The position numbers and the translations under genes were made by a program. The notes beneath the pieces were generated by a model. That model had not been told where the DNA came from and searched no databases. It was given only the letters and a program-made list of their open reading frames with translations. A DNA stretch of 36,242 nucleotides, taken from assembly GCA_964465145.1 (NCBI GenBank), contig CAYXJR010000048.1, positions 1 through 36,242 on the forward strand. Direction: 5' to 3'. The DNA is from JAUVKA01 sp964465145. Lineage in GTDB: Bacteria; Bacteroidota; Bacteroidia; Bacteroidales; UBA12481. Of this stretch, positions 25,311 to 33,159 are shown in pieces; position 1 is the first letter of the stretch, and each line of letters opens with the position of its first letter.

Positions 25311-26282
25311 TTATCTTACAAAACGGGCCTGATCCATGAGCAAGGATTTAAATTCTTCAATGGAACTTACACCGGATTGATCCTGTTGCCAGGCTGCACC
25401 AAAATAATAGGTCAATTCACTCCCTTTCGGTTTAAGTACCACCAGATGGCTGTCCTGATCTTCCGTTATTTCCAGAACGTCTTCGGTTTTGTAAAATATG
25501 CACATTCCAAGATTATCATCCTGAAGTGTCTGAATACCGAATGTGATCAGACAATTCCATCCGGGCTTAATGTCATCAAAACCCTCTACCACGGTTCCAG
25601 GCAATTTTACAATGCCCGTAGTTATATTGGGCAATTCATTGGAAAGTTTAACATGGTATTTTGTCAGATAACTTCCCTCCTCAATTTCAAGTGTTGAATA
25701 AACATCCGTTTTTATACCATTGATCTGCCAGCCGTAATAATTCACAACTACCTCGGAAAAGTTTTTGTCGTTTTGTATACTGCTAATGATACTATCAGTT
25801 ATTTCAATCCGGATTGCCCTTTCTCCGTCCCAAAAGGCCAGGGAACCTATTCCCAGTGAAGATCCGACTTTAAGCACATCCACACCCCAGTCTGAAATTT
25901 CGTGGTAAGAATCAAATCCATCCAGCCCAACCCTGTGAAGTACCAGTGAATCAACCTTTTTCCCAAAAATATCAATGGCATTCCTCCAGTCGAGGTAGAT
26001 ACGGTAGCCGATCCTATCTGATTCCCAGCCCGGGCCTTCAAACTGAATGTCAAATGAATGATCAGTGTGCTGCTCCGGAACTTTAAATTCTGAAATCTGC
26101 TGGAATTCACCGCCATGATATTCATATTGTTCTTTACCATCGCTTTTTGTCACCCACACCCATTCACCGCCTTCTTTTACTCCAAGAACGGCCTGTGTCT
26201 TGTTTCCCGTATTGGACTTCTTTCCCTGGTTGCATGAAGCCAGTAGCAGGGAGCAAAGTAGGATATATAATATTTTCTTCAC
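25311..26282 (-). CDS. DUF4861 family lipoprotein
   Basis: 323 residues with a lipobox (LLLASC, Cys17). The sequence matches the DUF4861 family: GPGWESDRIGYRIYLDWRNA, LHRVGLDGFDSYHEISDWG and the C-terminal ELTYYFGAAWQQD. This family recurs next to GH105 enzymes in uronic-acid polysaccharide loci (pectin, ulvan). Its fold is mainly beta. Its biochemical role is not securely known to me; a carbohydrate-active or binding function in the periplasm is plausible. The start lies 6 bp downstream of the GH105 stop, so the two are surely co-transcribed. Intact. Confidence 0.82.
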   Translation of the reverse strand: MKKILYILLCSLLLASCNQGKKSNTGNKTQAVLGVKEGGEWVWVTKSDGKEQYEYHGGEFQQISEFKVPEQHTDHSFDIQFEGPGWESDRIGYRIYLDWRNAIDIFGKKVDSLVLHRVGLDGFDSYHEISDWGVDVLKVGSSLGIGSLAFWDGERAIRIEITDSIISSIQNDKNFSEVVVNYYGWQINGIKTDVYSTLEIEEGSYLTKYHVKLSNELPNITTGIVKLPGTVVEGFDDIKPGWNCLITFGIQTLQDDNLGMCIFYKTEDVLEITEDQDSHLVVLKPKGSELTYYFGAAWQQDQSGVSSIEEFKSLLMDQARFVR

Positions 26283-26288
26283 AGTGTT

Positions 26289-27464
26289 TTATTTATTTAA
26301 TTCAATGGCTGCAAGTATTACGGGAGCAACGCCTTTTTGATCGCTGTCAACTCTCTTTTCGCTAATATAGTAATTATAATCGCCTTCACGGTAAGGATTT
26401 CCTCCCAATCCACAGGCCCCGCATGTATTTTTCACGATTGGAAACCCATCATCCCCAATTTCTATCAGCTTATCAATCAATCCATCAAAGCCCTGTTTGG
26501 CCAGTGTCAGGAATTTATCAGGCAGATACCCCTTCTTTGCACCCTTGGCAAAGGCATAAATTATCATAGCAGATCCTGAGGCTTCCAGGTAATTCCCTTC
26601 ACGCATACCCTGGTCGAGGACCTGATACCAAAGTCTGGTTTCTTTATCCTGAATCTTTAAAAGAGCAGAGCTTAAGTCATTTAAAATGCTGATCAGCCGT
26701 TCCCGCTCCGGATGGTCTTCAGGAAGAAATTCAAGAACATCTACCAACGCCATTATATACCATCCCGTGCCCCTGCTCCAAAAATGTTTCGACTGGCCGG
26801 TTTCAGGATTACACCACCGCTGTTCCCTGCTTTCATCCCAGGCATGGTAAACCAATCCAGTGTTTGGATCAAGGGTGTTCCTGTACGCTTCCTGGAGCTG
26901 AAATGCTGCCTCGTCAAACCATTCTGACTGATTAAAAAGAGCAGCATAGCTGGCCATAAAGGGTGAAGCCATGTATAGTCCGTCCAGCCACATCTGCCAG
27001 GGATATACTTTTTTATGCCAGTATCCTTTCGACCTGGTGCGGGGCTGTTCTTTCATCTGACTGATAAGTGTTTCAATCGCGATTTTATATTTTTCCTCAC
27101 CGGTTCGCTTGTACAATTCAATCATGTTCAAACCCGGACGAACACGATCTATATTGTAATCAGTTAGTTTGTAGCCCTTTATCCCTCCGCCATCCCCCAC
27201 AAAATAATCGATGTAGGACTGCATGAAATCTGAGTATTTTTTATCAATGCCTCCCAGTTTATCAATTGCAGAACCTAAAAAAGCATAATCGTATTCATAT
27301 TTGGGCTTGTCTCTTAAATAGTATATAAGGCTGTCAGAACGGTGCATAACACCATCAGCAAACAAAACTGCCCAGTACAAATCTTTCTGATTGTCCCGTT
27401 CCTTTTTAACTGAACTGCATCCACAAAAAAAGACAAACATCAAAAAGAGTATTGGAATTTTCAT
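26289..27464 (-). CDS. Unsaturated rhamnogalacturonyl/galacturonyl hydrolase, GH105
   Basis: 391 residues. Lipoprotein signal with Cys at FFCGC. GH105 (YteR/RhiN-like) alpha/alpha-barrel: VYPWQMWLDGLYMASPFMA places the general acid at Asp161, followed by HAWDESREQRW, WSRGTGWYIMALVDVLEFLP and a C-terminal CGACGLGG..YREGDYNYY segment. The enzyme hydrates the 4,5-double bond of lyase-generated unsaturated uronyl ends, releasing the 5-keto-4-deoxyuronate precursor used by KduI and KduD encoded just upstream in the operon. Probably periplasmic. The choice between RG-I and homogalacturonan oligomers is not resolvable from the sequence. It is 36 bp after kduD. Confidence 0.93.
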   Translation of the reverse strand: MKIPILFLMFVFFCGCSSVKKERDNQKDLYWAVLFADGVMHRSDSLIYYLRDKPKYEYDYAFLGSAIDKLGGIDKKYSDFMQSYIDYFVGDGGGIKGYKLTDYNIDRVRPGLNMIELYKRTGEEKYKIAIETLISQMKEQPRTRSKGYWHKKVYPWQMWLDGLYMASPFMASYAALFNQSEWFDEAAFQLQEAYRNTLDPNTGLVYHAWDESREQRWCNPETGQSKHFWSRGTGWYIMALVDVLEFLPEDHPERERLISILNDLSSALLKIQDKETRLWYQVLDQGMREGNYLEASGSAMIIYAFAKGAKKGYLPDKFLTLAKQGFDGLIDKLIEIGDDGFPIVKNTCGACGLGGNPYREGDYNYYISEKRVDSDQKGVAPVILAAIELNK

Positions 27465-27500
27465 TTTGATATACTTATAGTTCCAAGATTATGATTGAGT

Positions 27501-28292
27501 TTATTCATTTGCGGGTTTACCAATCGTGGCAAGAATACCTCCGTCAACGTAAAGAATATGGCCGTTAACAAAATCGGAAGCTTTTGATGCCAAAAAAATG
27601 GCTGTACCCATCAGCTCGTCAGGATTTCCCCAACGTCCTGCAGGAGTCCGGCTCAGAATGAAATCGTTAAAAGGATGACCTGGAATCCTTAATGGTTCGG
27701 TCTGGCTGGTTGCAAAATAGCCAGGTCCTATACCGTTAACCTGAATGTTATATTTCGCCCATTCCGTGGCCATGCTCCTGGTCAGCATCTTCAGGCCGCC
27801 TTTTGCAGCTGAATAAGCCGAAACGGTATCCCGTCCCAGCTCACTCATCATCGAACACATATTGATGATCTTGCCTCCAGCCTTGCGTCTTATCATGCTT
27901 TTCACTACATGCTTTGCCATAATGAAAGGACCTGTCAGGTCAATATCCAGGACCAACCTGAAGTCAGAAACATCCATTTCAACGATGGGAATGCGTCGGA
28001 TAATCCCGGCATTATTCACCAGAATATCCACCGGTGCAACTTCTTTCTCAATAATTTCGATGTATTCGGCCACCTGTTCCTCCCGGGTAACGTCAAAAAC
28101 ATATCCACTTGCCTCAATCCCGGAGTTGCGGTATTGCTGCAGAGCCAGTTCTGTTTTTTCTAAGGAGATATCGTTAACAACTACCCGGGCACCAGCCCAG
28201 GCCAAACCTTTCGCAATCGACATGCCCAGGCCATGTGTCCCTCCGGTAATCAGGGCAGTCTTGCCCTCTAAGTTAAACAGTTCAAAGATCAT
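27501..28292 (-). CDS. 2-dehydro-3-deoxy-D-gluconate 5-dehydrogenase (KduD)
   Basis: 263 residues, typical classical SDR size. Nucleotide-binding TGGTHGLG (16-23), NNAG (93-96), catalytic Ser in CSMMS (~147-150) and YSAAK (Tyr160/Lys164). C-terminal FVNGHILYVDGG is usual for SDRs. KduD interconverts 3-deoxy-D-glycero-2,5-hexodiulosonate and 2-keto-3-deoxygluconate with NAD(H), the step after KduI, in the cytoplasm. The pairing with kduI, 28 bp upstream, and with GH105 makes this assignment more secure than fold alone. The downstream kinase and aldolase (KdgK, KdgA) are not in this window. Confidence 0.93.
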   Translation of the reverse strand: MIFELFNLEGKTALITGGTHGLGMSIAKGLAWAGARVVVNDISLEKTELALQQYRNSGIEASGYVFDVTREEQVAEYIEIIEKEVAPVDILVNNAGIIRRIPIVEMDVSDFRLVLDIDLTGPFIMAKHVVKSMIRRKAGGKIINMCSMMSELGRDTVSAYSAAKGGLKMLTRSMATEWAKYNIQVNGIGPGYFATSQTEPLRIPGHPFNDFILSRTPAGRWGNPDELMGTAIFLASKASDFVNGHILYVDGGILATIGKPANE

Positions 28293-28320
28293 AGGGATAA
28301 TATAAGAATAGAGTAAGGGA

Positions 28321-29151
28321 TTATTTCAATGCCAAAATATCGATTGCATCCATATCGGCATAATCCAGGTTTTCCCCTGCCATTCCCCAGATAAAGGAAT
28401 ATGGGGCAGTCCCGGCAGCCGAATGGATGCTCCAGTTCGGAGAAATAACAGCTTCATGGTTGTGAAGCCAGATGTGGCGCGTTTCGGATGGTTCTCCCAT
28501 AAAATGGCATACTGCATGGCCCTGGGGAATATCAAAATAAAAATAGACTTCATTCCTCCGGGCATGAAGATGAGGGGGCATGGTATTCCAGATGCTTCCG
28601 GGCTGTAATTCGGTAAGGCCCATCTGCAACTGGCAGGTTTGGACCAAACCATTGACGATCAATTTGTGAATCTTACGTGCATTGGAATTTTCCCGGGTCC
28701 CGGCAGAAGTAATATCAGCATCCCTGACAGTAATGAGTTTGTTTGGGTATTCCTTATGTGCTTGCGCAGAGTTCAGGTAAAACAAGGCGGGAGTATTTTC
28801 ATGTATACTTGTAAACTCAACACTTTTTACGCCCCTTCCCAGGTAAAGGGAATCCTTAAAATCAACTTCAAAAACCTGATTATCTGCAACTATCTTTCCA
28901 GGTCCTCCCACATTGATAATACCCATTTCACGCCGTTCCAAAAAAAACCCGGACCTCAACTCAGCGGGATTGCCCAGAAGGACCGATTGATTGATGGGCA
29001 TCACACCTCCTACGATGAACCTATCCTGGTATGAGTATGCCAAACCGACGGAGTCGGGTTTAAAAACTGATTGAAAAATAAACTCGCTCCTGAGCCTTTG
29101 TGTGTCGTAGTTCTTCACATCCAATGGATTGGATGCGTATTTTACCTGCAT
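28321..29151 (-). CDS. 5-dehydro-4-deoxy-D-glucuronate isomerase (KduI)
   Basis: 276 residues from ATG 29151 (MQVKYASNPLDVKNYDT), which matches the usual KduI start; an ATG two codons upstream (29157) is possible. Cupin-type metalloenzyme: the zinc ligands are in MPPHLHARRNEVYFYFD (two His and a Glu), plus the His in SIHSAAG near the C-terminus. It isomerises 5-keto-4-deoxyuronate, the product of unsaturated-uronate release by GH105, to the diketide used by KduD. First gene of the minus-strand operon (kduI-kduD-GH105-DUF4861, then the DUF4957-like gene). A TAATTTTG box lies about 31 bp upstream. Confidence 0.95.
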   Translation of the reverse strand: MQVKYASNPLDVKNYDTQRLRSEFIFQSVFKPDSVGLAYSYQDRFIVGGVMPINQSVLLGNPAELRSGFFLERREMGIINVGGPGKIVADNQVFEVDFKDSLYLGRGVKSVEFTSIHENTPALFYLNSAQAHKEYPNKLITVRDADITSAGTRENSNARKIHKLIVNGLVQTCQLQMGLTELQPGSIWNTMPPHLHARRNEVYFYFDIPQGHAVCHFMGEPSETRHIWLHNHEAVISPNWSIHSAAGTAPYSFIWGMAGENLDYADMDAIDILALK

Positions 29152-29181
29152 AGTCATGCTAAAGGATATTTAGTTGTCATT

Positions 29182-29189
29182 CAAAATTA
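29182..29189 (-). promoter_or_regulatory. Putative Bacteroidota -7 box upstream of kduI
   Basis: TAATTTTG on the minus strand exactly matches the TAnnTTTG -7 consensus known for Bacteroides sigma-ABfr promoters, 31 bp before the kduI start. No clear TTTG -33 element was found at the expected spacing, so confidence is limited. Confidence 0.35.
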
Positions 29190-29243
29190 ACGCTTTTTAT
29201 CCAAAATGGAGACACCACTTCATAATCATTTAAATCCGGGAAT

Positions 29244-29779
29244 AAGCCTGCTCAAAAACAGCAATTAGAAGAAATCATTATTGTGTATAAATCGCACTTT
29301 GATATTGGATATACCCATCTCGCAAGCGAGGCGATTCACGATTATCAGACCAAAACGATTGAGAGTGCATTGTTGGTCGTGGATAAAAACAAGAATTTAC
29401 CTGCAGATCAGCAGTTTGTCTGGACTATACCAGGATGGCCAATGACATGGACCGTGTGTTTTTGCTTCCCCCAGAAGGCCCGCTTGGCGACTATCCCCCA
29501 ACGGATGGAGGAGATTGGTATGAAGCAGGGGTTCCTCTCATAAATATTATTTCTAATCCGGTCTATCTCCTAAATGAGGAGGATGACCTGGAGTGGGTTT
29601 TGCAGGAGCGATTACCAAAGGTGGCAGGTACATTGGCTGAAATTGTACGAAAAACCGACGATCTGAGTAAAGAGGTTATCGCGCGGGTTGAGTTTTCAGG
29701 TTTCAAGCTGAAGATGAAAATCATTAAGAATATTGTAAGAATGAAAACATCGAAAATGGGCACGAGGCCGGTTTATTGA
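29244..29779 (+). pseudogene. Chimeric remnant: DUF5054-like glycosidase start joined to a peptidase-like end
   Basis: The first frame, open from 29244 but with no ATG (GTG at 29283), reads YKSHFDIGYTHLASEAIHDY, then LPADQQFVWTIPGWPM. I recognise this as the start of DUF5054/GH38-like hydrolases of ~600-800 residues, with HFDIGYTH supplying metal ligands. Near 29435-29445 it switches frame to LLPPEGPLGDYPPTDGGDWY and AGVPLINIISNPVYLLNEED, which resembles the C-terminal part of an M28-type peptidase. So two gene fragments seem fused by a large deletion; neither can be functional. The peptidase assignment is tentative. It lies divergent from kduI and upstream of the penicillin-binding protein. 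Confidence 0.55.
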
Positions 29780-29857
29780 CGGGTCAGATTGGCACGGCCA
29801 GGACAGATTATTTCGTGTGTCAATCTAATAAAAGCCCCGGATCATCAGCAAATAAGT

Positions 29858-29865
29858 TATTTTTG
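29858..29865 (+). promoter_or_regulatory. Putative -7 box upstream of the penicillin-binding protein gene
   Basis: TATTTTTG matches the TAnnTTTG -7 consensus of Bacteroidota, 20 bp before the ATG at 29886. No convincing -33 TTTG accompanies it. Confidence 0.35.
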
Positions 29866-29885
29866 AATGAGCATTACTGATAACT

Positions 29886-32264
29886 ATGGCCAGCAAAAAA
29901 GGCAAATTGAAGAAACCTGCCCGCAAAAAGAAGGTTTCTGCCAAAATAAGGATTTTTAAATTCTCCCTGAAGGCAGTTTTTGTAATTGCTATGATCATTT
30001 TTTTCTTTGTCTTATCTGTATACCTGGGAGTATTCGGGCCCATCCCAACCAAATCGGCCCTCAGCCGTATAAAAAACCATTCGGCAAGCCTGGTTCATTC
30101 GCATGATGGCAAACTCATCGGTAAATACTTCCTGCAAAACCGGATGACCATTGATCATGACTCCATTTCCCCTCATGTGATAAACGCGCTTGTTGCCACG
30201 GAAGACAGCCGGTTTTTCAAGCACAAGGGGCTTGATTTTGTCAGCCTGGGGAGAGTTCTTGTCAAATCCATCCTCTTTGGGAACCGCTCGCAGGGAGGAG
30301 GCAGCACTATCAGCCAGCAGCTGGCAAGGAACCTTTATCCCCGCACTGGTTATGGAAAATTTACCCTGCCTGTAAACAAAATGCGTGAGATCTTTATCTC
30401 CTCGCGACTTGAAAAGGTTTATACCAAAGATGAAGTACTGGCTTTGTACCTGAATACCGTTCCCTTCGGCGACAATATATTTGGCATTGAGGTTGCAGCA
30501 CAGCAATTCTTCGGCCAGCCTTCATCCACGCTTAATCCTCCTGAAGCAGCAGTCCTGGTGGGTATGCTGGCTGCCAATACGACCTATAATCCCAGGATAA
30601 ATCCGGATAAAGCGCTTGAGCGCAGAAATATTGTGCTCGACAGGATGGCTCATCAGGGATTCCTGACGGCCCGGGAAGCAGAGTCGTATAAATCTGCTCC
30701 TCTTATCCTTAATTATAAGAAACTGGATTACAATAACGGTCCCGCTCCTTATTTCATGGGATACATCAGGCCGAAGGTGGAGCAAATCCTGAGGGATAAT
30801 TATTCGGATGATTATAACATTTATACTGATGGACTGATCATAACCACCAGCCTTGATTCCAGCCTTCAGGAATACGCCAGTCAGTCGGTAAATGCCCAGT
30901 TAATTCAACTGCAGAAAGAATTTGAAGACCAATGGGCCGGAAGGGATCCCTGGGCAGGCAAACCCGGTGTTTTATGGACTGCCATTACTTCTTCACCGGT
31001 GTATAAAGCCCTGACTGCAAGCGGCAAAAGTTCTGAAGAAGCTCTGGATATAATGCGGAAGCCTGTTGAAACAAAAACTTTCGACTGGAGGAGCGGAAAA
31101 GGAATAACAATATTGATCTCACCACTTGATTCGATCAAACAAAGCCTGAAAACCCTGCAGGCCGGTTTCCTGGCCATCGATCCGTCCGGCGGGCATATAC
31201 TGGCATGGGTCGGAGGAAGGAATTTCGAATTCTTTCGCTTCGACCATATTACTGCGCACCGGCAGGTTGGTTCAACCTTCAAGCCGTTTTTGTACACAAC
31301 GGCCCTTCTTTCGGGAATAGATCCCTGTGAATACATCTCCAATGAGGTGCGGACCTACCCTGATTTCCAGGACTGGTCGCCGGAAAATTCGGACGGGAAT
31401 CATGAGGGATGGTACTCGGTAAAAGGAGGATTGATCAATTCGGTAAATACTATTTCTGCTGAACTGATTCACCTTACAGGTATTCAGCCTGTGATTGAAC
31501 AGGCTGTTAAAATGGGGATTAAATCCTCAATCCCTGAAGTCCCTTCCATTGCCCTTGGAACCGCTGATCTTACTTTACAGGAAATGGTAACTGCCTATTC
31601 CTCTTTTGCCAACCTGGGCCGGCCGGCTGAACTGGTGAGCCTGTTGCGTATAGAAGACTGGCAGGGTAATCTCCTGTGGGAGGCTGAGAAGGCTGAACCT
31701 GCAGATTCGGCCTTCAATTCAGAAACAGGGCTGGTAATGGTGGAAATCATGAAAGGGGTAATTGAGAGGGGAACAGGCCGGTCATTGCGTTCCGTTTACG
31801 GCCTCAGGGGCGATCTTGCCGGAAAAACCGGAACAACACAGGACAATGCCGACGGCTGGTTCATCGGGTACAATCCGGCTTTGGTTGCCGGTGCCTGGGT
31901 GGGGGCCGATAATCCTTCAATACATTTCCGCACAACCGCCCTGGGACAGGGCGCACATACCGCTCTGCCAATATTTGCCCGTTTTATTCAAACCCTGGAA
32001 AAAGATCCCGGATACCGCTCCATGGCTTTGGCGCAATTTCCTCCCCTTCCCGATGCACTGGCCGGGCGGCTTGATTGTCCGGATTATTCAATCGAAAACC
32101 CAAATCCCGGTTTCCTTAAGAAAATCTTCGATAGATTATTAAAATCCGATACCACAAAAGCCAGGAAGGTCAAAGAGCAGGATCTGCAGAAACAAAAGGA
32201 GGAGCAGAAGAAAGGTTTCTTCCAACGGTTGAAAAATGTTTTTAAACGAAAAAAATCAGCATAA
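29886..32264 (+). CDS. Class A penicillin-binding protein (PBP1A-like)
   Basis: 792 residues. Basic cytoplasmic tail (1-22), one membrane helix (~28-50), then a GT51 glycosyltransferase domain with ATEDSRFFKHKG (catalytic Glu106) and GGGSTISQQLARNL (~137-150). The transpeptidase domain carries SxxK as STFK (Ser463), SVN (519-521) and KTGTTQD (Lys647). The last ~35 residues are highly charged (KEQDLQKQKEEQKKG) and probably coiled or disordered. It polymerises and crosslinks peptidoglycan. It is unrelated to the pectin locus and probably core chromosome; its GC looks higher than the pectin genes by eye. Length is normal and all motifs are intact. Confidence 0.95.
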   Translation: MASKKGKLKKPARKKKVSAKIRIFKFSLKAVFVIAMIIFFFVLSVYLGVFGPIPTKSALSRIKNHSASLVHSHDGKLIGKYFLQNRMTIDHDSISPHVINALVATEDSRFFKHKGLDFVSLGRVLVKSILFGNRSQGGGSTISQQLARNLYPRTGYGKFTLPVNKMREIFISSRLEKVYTKDEVLALYLNTVPFGDNIFGIEVAAQQFFGQPSSTLNPPEAAVLVGMLAANTTYNPRINPDKALERRNIVLDRMAHQGFLTAREAESYKSAPLILNYKKLDYNNGPAPYFMGYIRPKVEQILRDNYSDDYNIYTDGLIITTSLDSSLQEYASQSVNAQLIQLQKEFEDQWAGRDPWAGKPGVLWTAITSSPVYKALTASGKSSEEALDIMRKPVETKTFDWRSGKGITILISPLDSIKQSLKTLQAGFLAIDPSGGHILAWVGGRNFEFFRFDHITAHRQVGSTFKPFLYTTALLSGIDPCEYISNEVRTYPDFQDWSPENSDGNHEGWYSVKGGLINSVNTISAELIHLTGIQPVIEQAVKMGIKSSIPEVPSIALGTADLTLQEMVTAYSSFANLGRPAELVSLLRIEDWQGNLLWEAEKAEPADSAFNSETGLVMVEIMKGVIERGTGRSLRSVYGLRGDLAGKTGTTQDNADGWFIGYNPALVAGAWVGADNPSIHFRTTALGQGAHTALPIFARFIQTLEKDPGYRSMALAQFPPLPDALAGRLDCPDYSIENPNPGFLKKIFDRLLKSDTTKARKVKEQDLQKQKEEQKKGFFQRLKNVFKRKKSA

Positions 32265-32274
32265 CCTTATTTCA

Positions 32275-32282
32275 TATCTTTG
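32275..32282 (+). promoter_or_regulatory. Putative -7 box upstream of the thioredoxin-like gene
   Basis: TATCTTTG matches TAnnTTTG exactly, 27 bp before the ATG at 32309. The presence of a promoter-like box suggests the gene start is original and that the break lies downstream of it. Confidence 0.4.
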
Positions 32283-32308
32283 TTAATCAACCTAATAATA
32301 AAGCAGCC

Positions 32309-32664
32309 ATGAAAGCACAAGTTTATTTTATAATGATTATGAACCCCGGGCAGATATTTTAAAAAACCTTAAAAAACACAAAAAGAATTATTCAATTGTT
32401 CTGGTAATGGGTACCTGGTGCGGTGACAGCCAGGAACAGGTCCCCAGGTTTTATAGGGTATTGGATGAGGCAAAAATCGATTGTAAATCAATGAAAGTGA
32501 TCTGTGTCAACGGACAGAAACAATGTTCGGATGTACAGTTTGAAGATTACAACATCGAGCGGGTGCCAACCTTCATCTTTTACCGGAAGGATAAAGAGAT
32601 AGGCCGCATCATCGAATCCCCGGAGGTTTCGCTTGAGGAGGATTTTTGGGGTATAATTAAATAG
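32309..32664 (+). pseudogene. Thioredoxin-like protein, broken near its start
   Basis: The ATG at 32309 begins MKAQVYF and its frame ends quickly at 32362-32364. The thioredoxin frame, without any ATG until 32407, already reads YNDYEPRADILKNLKKHKKN before the core VMGTWCGDSQEQVPRFYRVL and ends VPTFIFYRKDKEIGRI. So upstream codons are real protein sequence, but the start lies in another frame. A deletion or frameshift near 32330 has probably removed the signal-peptide region. The family carries a single-Cys WCGDS site rather than CxxC. If translation starts at 32407 the product is only 85 residues and lacks the first strand. The redox or structural role is unknown. Confidence 0.7.
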
Positions 32665-32866
32665 TCGAGCCGGCTGAAATGTTAAACTGGCCGGTTCCAA
32701 TCTCAACCGCCTTTTTATCAGGATGAACATAAATCGAAACAGGGGTTTCATTACGCATAATTTGTATCACGTCATTGAACCGGCTAAGCGGGAAGAAAAT
32801 CTCGAACGGCAAATTAACATAACAACAACAGGAGTATTATCCGGAACAATCGAAATATTGGTAACG

Positions 32867-32894
32867 TTCCCTGTTCCCTGTTCCCTGTTCCCTG
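32867..32894. repeat. Heptanucleotide tandem repeat (4 units)
   Basis: Four perfect TTCCCTG units in a row, directly abutting dispersed repeat copy 2. Same heptad family as 1816-1850 and 250-262. Confidence 0.92.
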
Positions 32895-32965
32895 GGTGGG
32901 CAATTAATTCCGGTCGCCGTTGATAAAGGGGATCGGCGGAAGGCGGTCAGAAAGGTCCGGCGGAT
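32894..32965 (+). repeat. Dispersed intergenic repeat, copy 2
   Basis: Homologous to 1696-1768 in the same orientation, with identical cores CAATTAATTCCGG, GGATCGGCGG and GGTCAGAAAGGTCCGGCGGA. It begins right after the TTCCCTG heptads, sharing GGGTGG at its left edge with copy 1. No coding capacity. Confidence 0.75.
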
Positions 32966-33159
32966 GGGTTAGAATACTCCCTAATTAACCGGTGAACGAT
33001 CCACATTTTGCCACTACCCAAAATAGTCGTAACTTTTTAGGAACCTAAATTTGATATTATGAGAAAATTGATCCCCTGGCCCAAAGTGATCTGGATGATG
33101 TTATAGATACTATTTCTACCTTTAGCGGATAATTTTCGTTCAGTCCTGATCTAAATTAT

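Larger units (their letters stand above)
32665..33159. other. Intergenic region with repeat copy 2 and heptads
   Basis: About 500 bp without a convincing gene. It includes four TTCCCTG heptads (32867-32894), dispersed repeat copy 2 (32894-32965), and a short open frame at about 33051-33131 that could be the last ~25 codons of a lost gene. No clear terminator for the thioredoxin-like gene was found; an AGCCGGC/GCCGGTT inverted repeat near 32667-32700 has no T tract. Confidence 0.55.

Noticed and set aside
33051..33131. Short frame reading EKIDPLAQSDLDDVIDTIS before a stop
   Set aside because: It looks protein-like and could be the end of a lost gene, but only about 25 codons remain and I cannot name a family.
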